NCBI GenBank assembly: GCA_902623995.1
Contig: CACNWE010000016.1
Location: 1 to 34,476, forward strand
Reading direction: 5' to 3'
Origin: an uncultured SAR116 cluster alpha proteobacterium
GTDB lineage: Bacteria > Pseudomonadota > Alphaproteobacteria > Puniceispirillales > Marisalimonadaceae
Length of the DNA: 34,476 bases
Position numbers and translations under genes: made by a program. Under the pieces are notes generated by a model. The model worked only from the letters and a program-made list of their open reading frames with translations. It was not told where the DNA came from and searched no databases. Positions 24,175-32,196 of this stretch are shown one piece after another (the first letter of the stretch is position 1; every line of letters begins with the position of its first letter).

Positions 24175-24657
24175 TTATCTAACTTTTTTATTCTTCAGTC
24201 TTCGCCATTTCCAAGGCGCTATAAAATCTCCTGACCACATTCCAGCCTTGTTTGATTTGGCAATGACTTCGTCCTTTACATATTTTTTTGAGTATTTTCT
24301 ATAAGCGAGTGCCCATCCTTTTTTAACCATTAATGAATTAATATCTTTTCCATCAACATAACATATCGAAATAGATCTTTTGTACCTATCTTTTGTTTTT
24401 TTTATGCATGAAACCTTTCTTGAGCCAATTATTTTTTTAAGTTCTAAAGTTGCTTTAACTCCACATGAATAAGATTGTCCATTATTATTAGTACAAGTTT
24501 GTTTAATTTCTGGTGTATCAATACCATAAAATCTAATTTTTTCGGAGTTAAGTATAATTGTATCGCCATCAATTATTTTTAGAGACGATCCAGCATTTAC
24601 AACTGTAGAAATAGAAAAAGTATTTATTAATAAAACTAAAAAATATATCTTAAGCAT
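24175..24657 (-). CDS. Secreted thermonuclease (staphylococcal nuclease homologue)
   Basis: A 160-residue SNase-family protein. A signal peptide fills residues 1 to about 22 (cleavage after VVNA), so it acts outside the cytoplasm. The OB-fold carries the catalytic set: IDGDTI at 29-34 with calcium-binding Asp32, Arg42 (IRFYGIDTPE), Asp47, Glu50 and Arg94 (DRYKRSI), equivalent to Arg35, Asp40, Glu43 and Arg87 of staphylococcal nuclease. An extra Cys-containing loop (QTCTNNNGQSYSCG) sits after the TPE motif, as in many proteobacterial members, and may form a disulfide. It should cleave DNA and RNA with calcium, perhaps for nucleotide scavenging. It is not clearly in an operon. Confidence 0.92.
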   Translation of the reverse strand: MLKIYFLVLLINTFSISTVVNAGSSLKIIDGDTIILNSEKIRFYGIDTPEIKQTCTNNNGQSYSCGVKATLELKKIIGSRKVSCIKKTKDRYKRSISICYVDGKDINSLMVKKGWALAYRKYSKKYVKDEVIAKSNKAGMWSGDFIAPWKWRRLKNKKVR

Positions 24658-24746
24658 TTAAAAAAATCTTTATTTAAAATTACTTTTGTTTTCCAGTACA
24701 ATGAGTTGTTATCAATACACTATTTTCTTTCAAAAGTTACATATAT

Positions 24747-25181
24747 TCAACTTATATTCATATTTGTTCCTGCCAAAGAACTAATTGTTCCTGAAACAGG
24801 AATCATTGATCTTACTTGTAATGCCCAAATTCCGTCTCTATTAGTAGAAATCCAAACTCCTTTAGCTGATCCATAACTTTTTTTATTTATTAACCTTCTA
24901 TTAAACTGTACTTCACATTGAAGAGTCTTATTTGTCTCGTTAATAATTTTACATTTATCTAAAGTTGAAAAATTCCAATTTTCAACTTTAATCATTGTGT
25001 CAAGTTGTACTTTTAATGATTTCCAAAAATCTTCACCATTTTTATAAACAACTGGTTCATTCCCATTAGAGTGAACATAATGGGGAAAATGTAAGTTTTT
25101 TATAATTTTAATTTTTTCTGCTGTATTAAAAGCATCAATAAATTTATAAAGACAGGTAACTCCTGGATGTTCATTTTTCAT
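24747..25181 (-). CDS. Small NTF2/SnoaL-like protein, function unknown
   Basis: A 144-residue soluble protein that resembles the NTF2/SnoaL-like fold: an N-terminal helix (TCLYKFIDAFNTAEKIKII), a short HFPHYVHSNG segment where these proteins often have an active-site loop, then alternating strands ending in GVWISTNRDGIWALQVRS. It has no signal peptide and no catalytic signature I can name. The start has AAGGA 7 bases upstream. It lies 46 bases downstream of the EamA transporter gene and may be transcribed with it. The fold assignment is tentative. Confidence 0.65.
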   Translation of the reverse strand: MKNEHPGVTCLYKFIDAFNTAEKIKIIKNLHFPHYVHSNGNEPVVYKNGEDFWKSLKVQLDTMIKVENWNFSTLDKCKIINETNKTLQCEVQFNRRLINKKSYGSAKGVWISTNRDGIWALQVRSMIPVSGTISSLAGTNMNIS

Positions 25182-25227
25182 TTATGTTCCTTTAAGCCGT
25201 TGTTTAATAAATTTAGTTTAAAAAAAA

Positions 25228-26175
25228 TTATCTTCTTAATGGAGTGTCTAAATTTACTTCTTGAACCTTTTTTTGTTCTCTTAAAAAAATATAAACACCA
25301 GCACTCATTACAATAATTACTCCTATAATAGTTCTGATAGTCGGTATATCGTCAAATAAAAAATATCCAATAATTATTGACCAAATTATTAATGAATATT
25401 CAAATATAGATGTAATTGAAGTTGAATAATTACTGTATGCTTTAAAAACACATGTAAACGCAATTGAAGCTAAAATACCCATTAAAACAATATACTTAAA
25501 AGTATAATCAAAATTACTAAACCATTCTCTAAAAATAAATTTAATTGTTGGGTCATCAAATTTATCAAATTGACCTGAGCCAAAAACAAAATACATTATG
25601 AAGCATAAAATTATGGTTATAATGTAAAAGTAAAACAATTGAGTATATGTGTCATCTTTATCGGATGTAATTTTAGTGATAGTCATCGACAAAGCATAAA
25701 AAAGTGCGCATAAAAGTGGTAATAAATTTTTAAAATCAAAATCAGATAAGTTTGGATTTAGTATAATATAAACACCAATAAACCCAAAAAAAATTGCTAA
25801 CCATCTTCTGTAACCAATAGTTTCATTTAAAAGAGTTCTAGCAAAAATTGACATAAAAAAAGGAGTTGAAAAATACAAGGCAGTTGCTACAGCTAGAGAT
25901 AAATACGTTAATGATATAAAGAACATGCTAAAAGCTAAAAAATGAAGAATTACTCTTATCAATGACAAAACAGGGTAGCGAGTAATAAATATTATTTTTT
26001 TTTTATAAATCAGTAGAAATACAGCAGATAATGTTGCTGCAATGAAGGTTCGTCCAAAATAAATTTCATATAATGAGACTTTTTGAAAGATAAATTTTAA
26101 TATGGAATCATGAACAGAAAATGTTGCCATAGCAACTATGATATAGAATATTCCAATAGTATTGTTAGTACTCAT
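25228..26175 (-). CDS. EamA/DMT-family transporter
   Basis: A 315-residue membrane protein with about ten hydrophobic helices in two related halves, the layout of the drug/metabolite (EamA) superfamily. The first half contains the EIYFGRTFIAATLSAVFLL helix and ALYFSTPFFMSIFARTLLNETIGYRRW, and the second has the matching SITSIFEYSLIIWSIIIGYFLFDDIPTIRTIIGVIIVMSAGVYIF region in pieces; the E-x-x-x-x-R-W segment is a DMT hallmark. Length is normal. Substrate is unknown (amino acids, metabolites or nucleosides in the family). It starts 29 bases after the ung stop on the same strand. Confidence 0.9.
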   Translation of the reverse strand: MSTNNTIGIFYIIVAMATFSVHDSILKFIFQKVSLYEIYFGRTFIAATLSAVFLLIYKKKIIFITRYPVLSLIRVILHFLAFSMFFISLTYLSLAVATALYFSTPFFMSIFARTLLNETIGYRRWLAIFFGFIGVYIILNPNLSDFDFKNLLPLLCALFYALSMTITKITSDKDDTYTQLFYFYIITIILCFIMYFVFGSGQFDKFDDPTIKFIFREWFSNFDYTFKYIVLMGILASIAFTCVFKAYSNYSTSITSIFEYSLIIWSIIIGYFLFDDIPTIRTIIGVIIVMSAGVYIFLREQKKVQEVNLDTPLRR

Positions 26176-26204
26176 AAAATTGTTACCATTTCAATCCTAA
26201 AAGT

Positions 26205-26879
26205 TTATAACTGCCAATCTATAGGTTCAATATTTTTTTGTTTAAGATAATGATTTGTTTTTGAAAAAGGTTTAGAACCAAAAAACCCATTATGAGCGGA
26301 AAATGGTGACGGGTGAGCACTTTTAAGAAGTAAGTGATTGTTTTTATCAATAAAATTACACTTTTCTTGAGCTTTTCTTCCCCATAAGATAAATACGACA
26401 TTATTTCTTTTTTCATTAATCACTTTTAAAACTGTATCTGTAAAATTTTCCCATCCCTTACCTTGGTGTGAGCCAGGCATGCCTTTTTCAACAGTTAAAC
26501 TATTGTTAAGCATCAAAACGCCCTGATGAGCCCAATTTTGTAAATCACCATTTTGTGGAGAAGTTATTCGAAGGTCATCAAATAATTCTTTAAAAATATT
26601 TTGAAGAGAGGGTGGAATTTTTTTAAATTTTTCTACTGAAAAGCTTAACCCATTTGCTTGACCTTCTCCGTGATAAGGATCTTGTCCAACAATTACAACT
26701 TTAACTTTATTAAGAGGGGTTAAATTGAAAGCGTTGAAAATTTTATTCATAGGTGGATAGATTTTTTTACCTAACAAAATTTGTTGCTTAAGAAATGATC
26801 TAAGATCTAACATATATTGAGCAGTGAATTCCTCGTTTAGTTCAATTTTCCAACTTTCATGTATTTTTGCGTTAGACAA
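26205..26879 (-). CDS. ung: Uracil-DNA glycosylase, family 1
   Basis: A 224-residue UDG that removes uracil from DNA to begin base-excision repair. The catalytic water-activating motif GQDPYHGEGQANGLSFS starts at 65 with Asp67, and the minor-groove loop HPSPFSAHNGFFG has His189. The SLTVEKGMPGSHQGKGWENFTD region and VFILWG strand are also in place. The start must be TTG 26879: no ATG occurs before the conserved HESWK...EEF N-terminal helix. Length fits the compact bacterial Ung. In AT-rich genomes removal of deaminated cytosine is expected to matter, but here it is a normal housekeeping gene. Confidence 0.97.
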   Translation of the reverse strand: MSNAKIHESWKIELNEEFTAQYMLDLRSFLKQQILLGKKIYPPMNKIFNAFNLTPLNKVKVVIVGQDPYHGEGQANGLSFSVEKFKKIPPSLQNIFKELFDDLRITSPQNGDLQNWAHQGVLMLNNSLTVEKGMPGSHQGKGWENFTDTVLKVINEKRNNVVFILWGRKAQEKCNFIDKNNHLLLKSAHPSPFSAHNGFFGSKPFSKTNHYLKQKNIEPIDWQL

Positions 26880-26922
26880 TTTGTAGTGCTATCCAATTTT
26901 AAATTTTGCTTATTTTTATATG

Positions 26923-27825
26923 TTATCTTATATGCCAATCTTCATTAAGTGGTCTAGCGCTATTAAGTTCGCCATAGCCAGCTCCAGTAGTCCCAGTTGG
27001 TTTTGGTCCAAAATATCTAGGATCTCTCAATTCATTATGAGGTTGAAATCGAATATCACAAGTTAAGCGTATTTTTTTATCATTAGCATAATTTTCAAAA
27101 GTGCCATGAACAGTATACATCCCAAAAATAAGTACGTCTCCTGGATTAAATTGAGTAGTTAAAATTTTTGTATTTCTCTCTTGAGCAAAAGTTATGGGGT
27201 TAGTGTCTATTGTAGCTTTCATATGTTTGTGAATGTCCACGTCAAATCCTTTATATTTGGTTTTAATATCTGAAAATTTGTGAGACCCTTCAATAATAAA
27301 TAAAGGACCTTTATCCATAGTTATATCTGTAAAAACAAGCCAACATGTGAGTACCTTTTGAGTTTTTCTTGTGAAAAAACCTGCATCACAATGCATATGG
27401 GTGAATTTTCCTCCCGATACTGCTCTTAAAAATATAAAATCAAAGCCAATTGAAGAAATGCCAAATATTCTGGAAAAAACACTTTTTAAATTATTTCCAT
27501 TTGTAATTTTTCTTAATGATTTTGTATTACTTACGTTTTCCCAAAAAACTCCTCTGTTTTTATGTAATTCATCTCTTTTTGATCTGCCTGACCAAATGCC
27601 TTCAGTAAATGGATCCTCTAGCTCATCTACATTTTTTAATTTTTCAAAAATATCATTTCGAGCTTTAGTAATATCATTTTTTTCAATAACGTTTCTTAAA
27701 AAGAGATAACCATTATCATTTAGTGATTGTCTTAATTTTTCATCAGTTGCATTTTTAAGATTAGTGTCTTTTAATTCACCTAAAAGTGAATTAGGTACAT
27801 TTACCCCATTAATTAGAGCGTCCAT
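26923..27825 (-). CDS. Phytanoyl-CoA dioxygenase (PhyH) family protein, second copy type
   Basis: A 300-residue Fe(II)/2-oxoglutarate oxygenase, clearly different from the PhyH-like protein at 17425-18240. Counted from ATG 27825, the iron ligands are His145 and Asp147 (THMHCDAGFF) and His240 (YTVHGTFEN), with a 2-oxoglutarate Arg near 253-259 (KKIRLTCDIRF). The GPLFIIEGSHKFSD segment is typical. A TTG in the same frame at 27834 is unlikely to be used because the AAGG at 27835-27838 would touch it, while it is 9 bases from the ATG. It is divergent from the enolase-superfamily gene and shares a 144-base upstream gap with it, so co-regulation with that catabolic set is plausible. Confidence 0.88.
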   Translation of the reverse strand: MDALINGVNVPNSLLGELKDTNLKNATDEKLRQSLNDNGYLFLRNVIEKNDITKARNDIFEKLKNVDELEDPFTEGIWSGRSKRDELHKNRGVFWENVSNTKSLRKITNGNNLKSVFSRIFGISSIGFDFIFLRAVSGGKFTHMHCDAGFFTRKTQKVLTCWLVFTDITMDKGPLFIIEGSHKFSDIKTKYKGFDVDIHKHMKATIDTNPITFAQERNTKILTTQFNPGDVLIFGMYTVHGTFENYANDKKIRLTCDIRFQPHNELRDPRYFGPKPTGTTGAGYGELNSARPLNEDWHIR

Positions 27826-27834
27826 TGAAATCAA

Positions 27835-27838
27835 CCTT
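27835..27838 (-). promoter_or_regulatory. Ribosome binding site that fixes the PhyH-2 start
   Basis: AAGG on the minus strand, 9 bases from ATG 27825 and immediately adjacent to the in-frame TTG 27834, so the ATG is the start. Confidence 0.65.
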
Positions 27839-27912
27839 ACATAAGCAACTATTTTTCTGATTTAATCTATCAACTAAATATTACTGTGTCATTTATATTA
27901 GTTATTTTTACC

Positions 27913-27942
27913 TTGAGTTTTTAATTTTAATAAAGCTATCAT
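27913..27942 (+). promoter_or_regulatory. Predicted promoter for the enolase-cupin-MmgE genes
   Basis: TTGAGT (27913-27918), 18-base spacer, TATCAT (27937-27942); a perfect TATAAT follows at 27943-27948 but without a well-placed -35. It would give a leader of about 20 bases to the TTG start at 27970. Confidence 0.35.
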
Positions 27943-27969
27943 TATAATAAAATAATATTAGAGAAATCA

Positions 27970-29040
27970 TTGATAGTAAGTTCTATAAAAACAAAATTAA
28001 TATCTGTACCATTTTCTGATCCTCCTCAAACAGGCTTTTTAACACTTGAAAAGATAGATCTCTTAATTGTTCAGGTGGAAACAAAAGACGGGGTTATTGG
28101 AACTGGTCATCTTCATCCTTTAGCAGGCGGGTTAAAAACTTTGGAAATGTGTATAAATGAAATGTTAAAACCACTTATTATCGGTGAAAGTATAGATAAT
28201 ATTGAAGCCTTATGGAATAAAATGTGGAATGCTACTTTCATACAAGGAAGGATGGGAATAACTGTAATGGCAATGTCAGCACTAGATATTGCTTTATGGG
28301 ATTGTTATGGAAGAACAAAAGAAATGCCTCTCTGGAAAATATGGAAAGGAAATCAAAAACCTTTACCGGTTTATGGATCAGGTTGTTACAGAGGCCTAGG
28401 TCATGATGGTATGATACAAAAAGCAAAAAAATATGTTGGGCAAGGATTTAAGTCTATAAAAATGCAGGTTGCACATTGTTTTACTAATGACGAAGACATT
28501 GTCAATGTAAGGGATATGAGAGACGAACTGGGTAAAGATATTGGAATTATGATTGATGTTAATCAAGGTTGGACGGTAGAAGAAACTATTAAAGTATGCC
28601 CAAAGATTGAAAGTTATGAACCTGAGTGGCTTGAGGAACCAATTATGGCAGACGATTTTAATGGTTATGATAAAGTATGTAATTCAACATCAATTCCAAT
28701 AGTAACCGGTGAAAATAATTTTACGCATCATGATTTATTACCATTAATAAGAGGGAAAAAAATACCAATTTTACAACCAGACATAATGCGAGGAGGTTAT
28801 ACAAATTTGATTTATAGCTCAAAACTAGCAAATAAATTTGGAATTACAATTGCACCGCATATGTTTCCAGAACTTTCAATACATATTGTTGCCTCTATTC
28901 AAAACCCTTCATGGCTTGAGTATATGGGCTGGTATGATCATCTTTGGAAAGAGCCACTTCTTCCGAAAAATGGAACATTGACACCGACGTCACGTCATGG
29001 CCATGGTATGGATTTTAAAACAGAAATTGGCATTTCTTAA
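27970..29040 (+). CDS. Mandelate racemase/muconate lactonizing enzyme family protein
   Basis: A 356-residue enolase-superfamily enzyme of the mandelate racemase subgroup. After the capping domain, the barrel shows metal ligands Asp196 (IDVNQGW), Glu222 (WLEEP) and Glu248 (VTGENN), then Asp271 (QPDIMRGG), His297 (APHMFPELSIH) and Glu317 (WLEYMG), so the His/Asp dyad is intact. The beta-2 motif K-x-K reads Lys164-Met-Gln166, so the second Lys is missing. Acid-sugar dehydratases are the commonest function in this subgroup; the substrate is unknown. The start is TTG 27970, since an in-frame stop lies just upstream (27958-27960) and no earlier ATG exists; the ribosome binding site is weak (AGAGA). 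It is followed by a cupin and MmgE/PrpD on the same strand. Confidence 0.9.
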   Translation: MIVSSIKTKLISVPFSDPPQTGFLTLEKIDLLIVQVETKDGVIGTGHLHPLAGGLKTLEMCINEMLKPLIIGESIDNIEALWNKMWNATFIQGRMGITVMAMSALDIALWDCYGRTKEMPLWKIWKGNQKPLPVYGSGCYRGLGHDGMIQKAKKYVGQGFKSIKMQVAHCFTNDEDIVNVRDMRDELGKDIGIMIDVNQGWTVEETIKVCPKIESYEPEWLEEPIMADDFNGYDKVCNSTSIPIVTGENNFTHHDLLPLIRGKKIPILQPDIMRGGYTNLIYSSKLANKFGITIAPHMFPELSIHIVASIQNPSWLEYMGWYDHLWKEPLLPKNGTLTPTSRHGHGMDFKTEIGIS

Positions 29041-29100
29041 TTAAAGTAATTTTTTGATATATTATAGAAATTGAAGTTTAATAAGAATTATTTATTTGAG

Positions 29101-29105
29101 AGAGG
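29101..29105 (+). promoter_or_regulatory. Ribosome binding site that fixes the cupin start
   Basis: AGAGG, 5 bases before ATG 29111. It overrules the in-frame TTG at 29096, which lies upstream of the site itself. Confidence 0.7.
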
Positions 29106-29110
29106 CAAGA

Positions 29111-29488
29111 ATGAAATTTAAAATTACAAGGGCTAAAGAAAACAAATTTGAATCTGGATTACGTGGTTTTTTTTCATATAAGAATTTAGGTATTGAAGAA
29201 GCAACCTCTGGTGATTTTGGAGCCAATGTTATTAAAGCTATAGAAGGTAAACATGCTAATGGGGAATGGCATTATCATAAATTGAAATTTCAGATGGTTT
29301 ATATTTTAAAAGGCAGTGTAGAGTTTGAATATGAAGGTGAGGGAACGTTCACTTTGAACGAGGGTGATGTAGTTTATCAGCCGCCAGAGATTCATCATAG
29401 AGAAATCAAGCACTCTGATGACCTTGAATTGATAGAAATAACAAGTCCTGCTGAGTTTGAAACTATCTCTTTATCCAAAAAGAATTAA
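29111..29488 (+). CDS. Cupin-domain protein
   Basis: A 125-residue single-cupin protein. Motif 1 reads GEWHYHKLKFQMVYILKG (51-68), giving metal ligands His54 and His56, with Gln61 where most cupins have Glu. Motif 2 reads GDVVYQPPEIHH (85-96) with His95 or His96 as third ligand. Such proteins are small enzymes (isomerases, dioxygenases, lyases) or sugar-binding proteins. The start at ATG 29111 is set by AGAGG. The stop TAA is immediately followed by the MmgE/PrpD start, and the enolase-like gene is 70 bases upstream, so it probably takes part in the same pathway. Confidence 0.88.
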   Translation: MKFKITRAKENKFESGLRGFFSYKNLGIEEATSGDFGANVIKAIEGKHANGEWHYHKLKFQMVYILKGSVEFEYEGEGTFTLNEGDVVYQPPEIHHREIKHSDDLELIEITSPAEFETISLSKKN

Positions 29489-30880
29489 TTGACTGAATCA
29501 ATAATGGCTGAAGAGGTTGCAGAAATTTTCTCTAAACATATTTTTTCGTCAAAATATGAAGATTTAAGTGAAAAAACAATTAAACAATTAAAGGTTTTTT
29601 TATTAGATACTATTGGTGTTGGAATTGCTGGAAGTACAGGTTCAAAATTAAACGAACTTAAGAAAATTGCACACACATGGTCTAAGGGTAAAAATTGTAC
29701 AGTGCTTGGAACATGGGATAAGTATTCAAGAGACGCCTCAACACTTATTAACGCATATCAAATACACTGTCTTGAATTTGACTGTATTCATGAAGGAGCA
29801 GTTGTTCACCCTATGGCAGCTATTTTAAGTTCTTTACTCGCTCATTGTGAAGAAATTAATAATTTAGGGCACCACACAAATGGGAAAGAATTTTTAATAT
29901 CTTTAGCATTAGGTGTTGATATTGCTTCATTTTTAGGTATTTGCGCTCGGGGGGAATTAAAATTTTTTAGACCTGCCACAGCAAGTGGTTTTGGTGCTGT
30001 TGCTGCTTTATCAAAAATACAAAAATTTTCTATGGAGGAAATTCATAATGCTTTGGGTATTATGTATTCTCAAACATGTGGAAATATGCAATCCCATGTT
30101 GAGGGTGTACCAATTCTAGGACTTCAAGTTGGTTTTAATGCAAAAGCAGCTTTAGCTTCTATGGATCTTACAAAAGCAGGTTTTCCAGGACCTAAAAGAG
30201 TTTTTAATGGAGAACATGGTTACTTTAAATTAATAGAAAATGATGACTATGATATTTTATATCTTCAAGAGAATATCGGAAAACTTTGGATGGTTAATCA
30301 ATTAGCTCATAAACCTTTTCCAAGCGGAAGACTAACTCATGGGTTAGTTCACGCTATAAAAGATTTAAAATTAAAACATGGGTTAAATAAAGACGACATT
30401 GAATCAATTGAATGTTTTGTTCCGCCTGGAGTTTACAAATTAGTAGCAAGACCAATAATTGATAATCTTACAACGAATTATTCAAAGTTATGTGCTAAAT
30501 TTGTTGGTGCTAGTTTCATGATAAATGATCATTTGAATATTGAAACTTTTACAGAAAAAAAATATCTAAATAATAAAGATACATTAAATTTTGCTAAAAA
30601 AATTACAATGATTAAGAATGACAAACTAGATCAAAAAGTCCTTACTCCACAAAAATTTATCATTACACTTGTAAATAACAGCAAATTTGAAATTAATATT
30701 GACCACGTTTATGGTCACCCAAAAGCACCATTATCCGAGAAAGAATATTTAGAAAAATTTTCAAAATGTTGTTTTTCCTCAACCAATAAGGTTGATCAAA
30801 ATCAAGTAAATAGAATGCTAGATTTTATATTTGATTTAGAAAATAAAGAAAATGTAATAGATTTTTTCAAAACAATTTAA
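29489..30880 (+). CDS. MmgE/PrpD family protein
   Basis: A 463-residue protein of the family that includes 2-methylcitrate dehydratase PrpD, cis-aconitate decarboxylase and iminodisuccinate epimerase. Family features are the LLDTIGVGIAGSTG helix at the start, HCLEFDCIHEGAVVHPMAAILSS (the active-site region, normally DD-x-H), the ATASGFGAVAAL segment, and the GPKRVFNGEHGYF region, then HKPFPSGRLTHGLVHA. The normal Asp-Asp before the active-site His is Phe-Asp here (EFDCIHEG). It is not accompanied by prpB or prpC, so methylcitrate metabolism is unlikely. Start TTG 29489 directly abuts the cupin stop; ATG 29504 is equally possible. Its stop shares TTAA with the convergent amidase gene. Confidence 0.88.
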   Translation: MTESIMAEEVAEIFSKHIFSSKYEDLSEKTIKQLKVFLLDTIGVGIAGSTGSKLNELKKIAHTWSKGKNCTVLGTWDKYSRDASTLINAYQIHCLEFDCIHEGAVVHPMAAILSSLLAHCEEINNLGHHTNGKEFLISLALGVDIASFLGICARGELKFFRPATASGFGAVAALSKIQKFSMEEIHNALGIMYSQTCGNMQSHVEGVPILGLQVGFNAKAALASMDLTKAGFPGPKRVFNGEHGYFKLIENDDYDILYLQENIGKLWMVNQLAHKPFPSGRLTHGLVHAIKDLKLKHGLNKDDIESIECFVPPGVYKLVARPIIDNLTTNYSKLCAKFVGASFMINDHLNIETFTEKKYLNNKDTLNFAKKITMIKNDKLDQKVLTPQKFIITLVNNSKFEINIDHVYGHPKAPLSEKEYLEKFSKCCFSSTNKVDQNQVNRMLDFIFDLENKENVIDFFKTI

Positions 30881-32139
30881 TTTTTATTTAAACTAGCTAA
30901 TTTTTCTACCATTTTAAATAATACAGAGGTACCTTTGGAGATATCTGATATTTCCGCATATTCCTCGGGACAATGACTTAAACCGTCCATACATGGTACA
31001 AAAATCATAGAGGCAGGTGCAACTCTTGATAAATGAGCTGTATCATGACCAGCGCCGCTATCCATTATAATATTTGAGAAGCCATATTCATCAGAAGATA
31101 TTTTAAATAACTTTACTAATTCTTTATCCATTTCCACATAAGGAGCAAAAGCAATGTTTTTCATTTGAATTTTACATGGACCTTTTTGATTCATTGTTTC
31201 AATTTGTTTTTCTAATTCCTTAATATATTGATCTCTTGAGCTTTTACTGGAAGCTCTTAGATCAATTGTCATTTCAACTTTACCTGGAATAATTGCTGCA
31301 GCATTCGGGTGAACATTAATTTTACCAATAGTTGAAACAAAATGTTGATTACTTTCTTTTGCTAACCTTGAAGCTAACTTATTCACAAACGTTATTATTT
31401 CTGAAGAAGTAACAAGAGCATCAGCTCTTTGATCCATTAAAATAGTTCCACTATGACCAGATTGACCATTTACTTCTACACTAAACCTAGAAATACTTGG
31501 AATAGATCTTACAATGCCTATATCTATGTTTTTTTGCTCTAAAACTTTACCTTGTTCAATATGTAATTCTAAACATGCGATAATGTTTTCAATCATAGAA
31601 AATGGTTTAGTAAGTGATTTTGAGTTTCCACCAATCTTATCTATTTCGTCTTTCAGAATGTTTCCTGATGAGTTGCTCCTAGACAGGATTTCTTCATTTA
31701 AAGCTCCTATCATACCTCGTGTTCCAATGCATGAAATACTCCAATCATTTAATTCTTCTCCAAGGTAATCATATACTGCAAGATTAAAAGGTAAGTTGAT
31801 ATCATTTTCCTTAATATGTTTTACTACACATAATGCAGCTACAACCCCAGCAATCCCGTCAAATCTTCCTCCTGAGGGTACTGTGTCAATATGTGATCCT
31901 ATAATAACCACTTTCTCAGTATTAGTTTTTGATTTTAAAAGTCCAATCAAGTTTCCAGCGTCATCTGTAGACACTATCAATCCAAGTTTCTGATATTCAT
32001 TTTTTAACCATGATCTTGCTTCATAAAACTTTTTACTAAAGACAATTCTTGTATATGGATTGTCTTGATCGGTTATTTTTTCTAAATCATCAATTTTCTG
32101 CTTAATGAATGAAATGTTAGATTGAGTACTAAAGTCCAT
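30877..32139 (-). CDS. Zn-dependent M20 amidase/hydantoinase-carbamoylase family protein
   Basis: A 420-residue enzyme of the M20 subfamily that holds N-carbamoyl-L-amino-acid hydrolases, allantoate amidohydrolase and ureidoglycine-type enzymes. Metal and catalytic residues are visible: His83 (GSHIDTVPSGGRFDG), Asp94, Glu128/Glu129 (YLGEELNDW), His193 (LHIEQGKVLE) and His389 (GLSHCPEEY). The dimerisation domain carries VNGQSGHSGT. DSGAGHDTAHLSRVAP holds the substrate-binding His. Ribosome binding site AGGA precedes ATG 32139. It should release an amine, ammonia or carbamate from an N-substituted amino acid. It may form an operon with the aldehyde dehydrogenase gene 57 bases upstream. Confidence 0.9.
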   Translation of the reverse strand: MDFSTQSNISFIKQKIDDLEKITDQDNPYTRIVFSKKFYEARSWLKNEYQKLGLIVSTDDAGNLIGLLKSKTNTEKVVIIGSHIDTVPSGGRFDGIAGVVAALCVVKHIKENDINLPFNLAVYDYLGEELNDWSISCIGTRGMIGALNEEILSRSNSSGNILKDEIDKIGGNSKSLTKPFSMIENIIACLELHIEQGKVLEQKNIDIGIVRSIPSISRFSVEVNGQSGHSGTILMDQRADALVTSSEIITFVNKLASRLAKESNQHFVSTIGKINVHPNAAAIIPGKVEMTIDLRASSKSSRDQYIKELEKQIETMNQKGPCKIQMKNIAFAPYVEMDKELVKLFKISSDEYGFSNIIMDSGAGHDTAHLSRVAPASMIFVPCMDGLSHCPEEYAEISDISKGTSVLFKMVEKLASLNKN

Positions 32140-32196
32140 TATTATTTATTCCTGTTGAGCAAATATTAAATTATCAAAATATTTAAAAATTTAAAT

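Noticed and set aside
26923-27825. Idea that the two PhyH-like genes are recent duplicates
   Set aside because: They differ in length, in motif surroundings (PWHQDAQYW against THMHCDAGFF) and in almost all other sequence, so they are distant members of one family.
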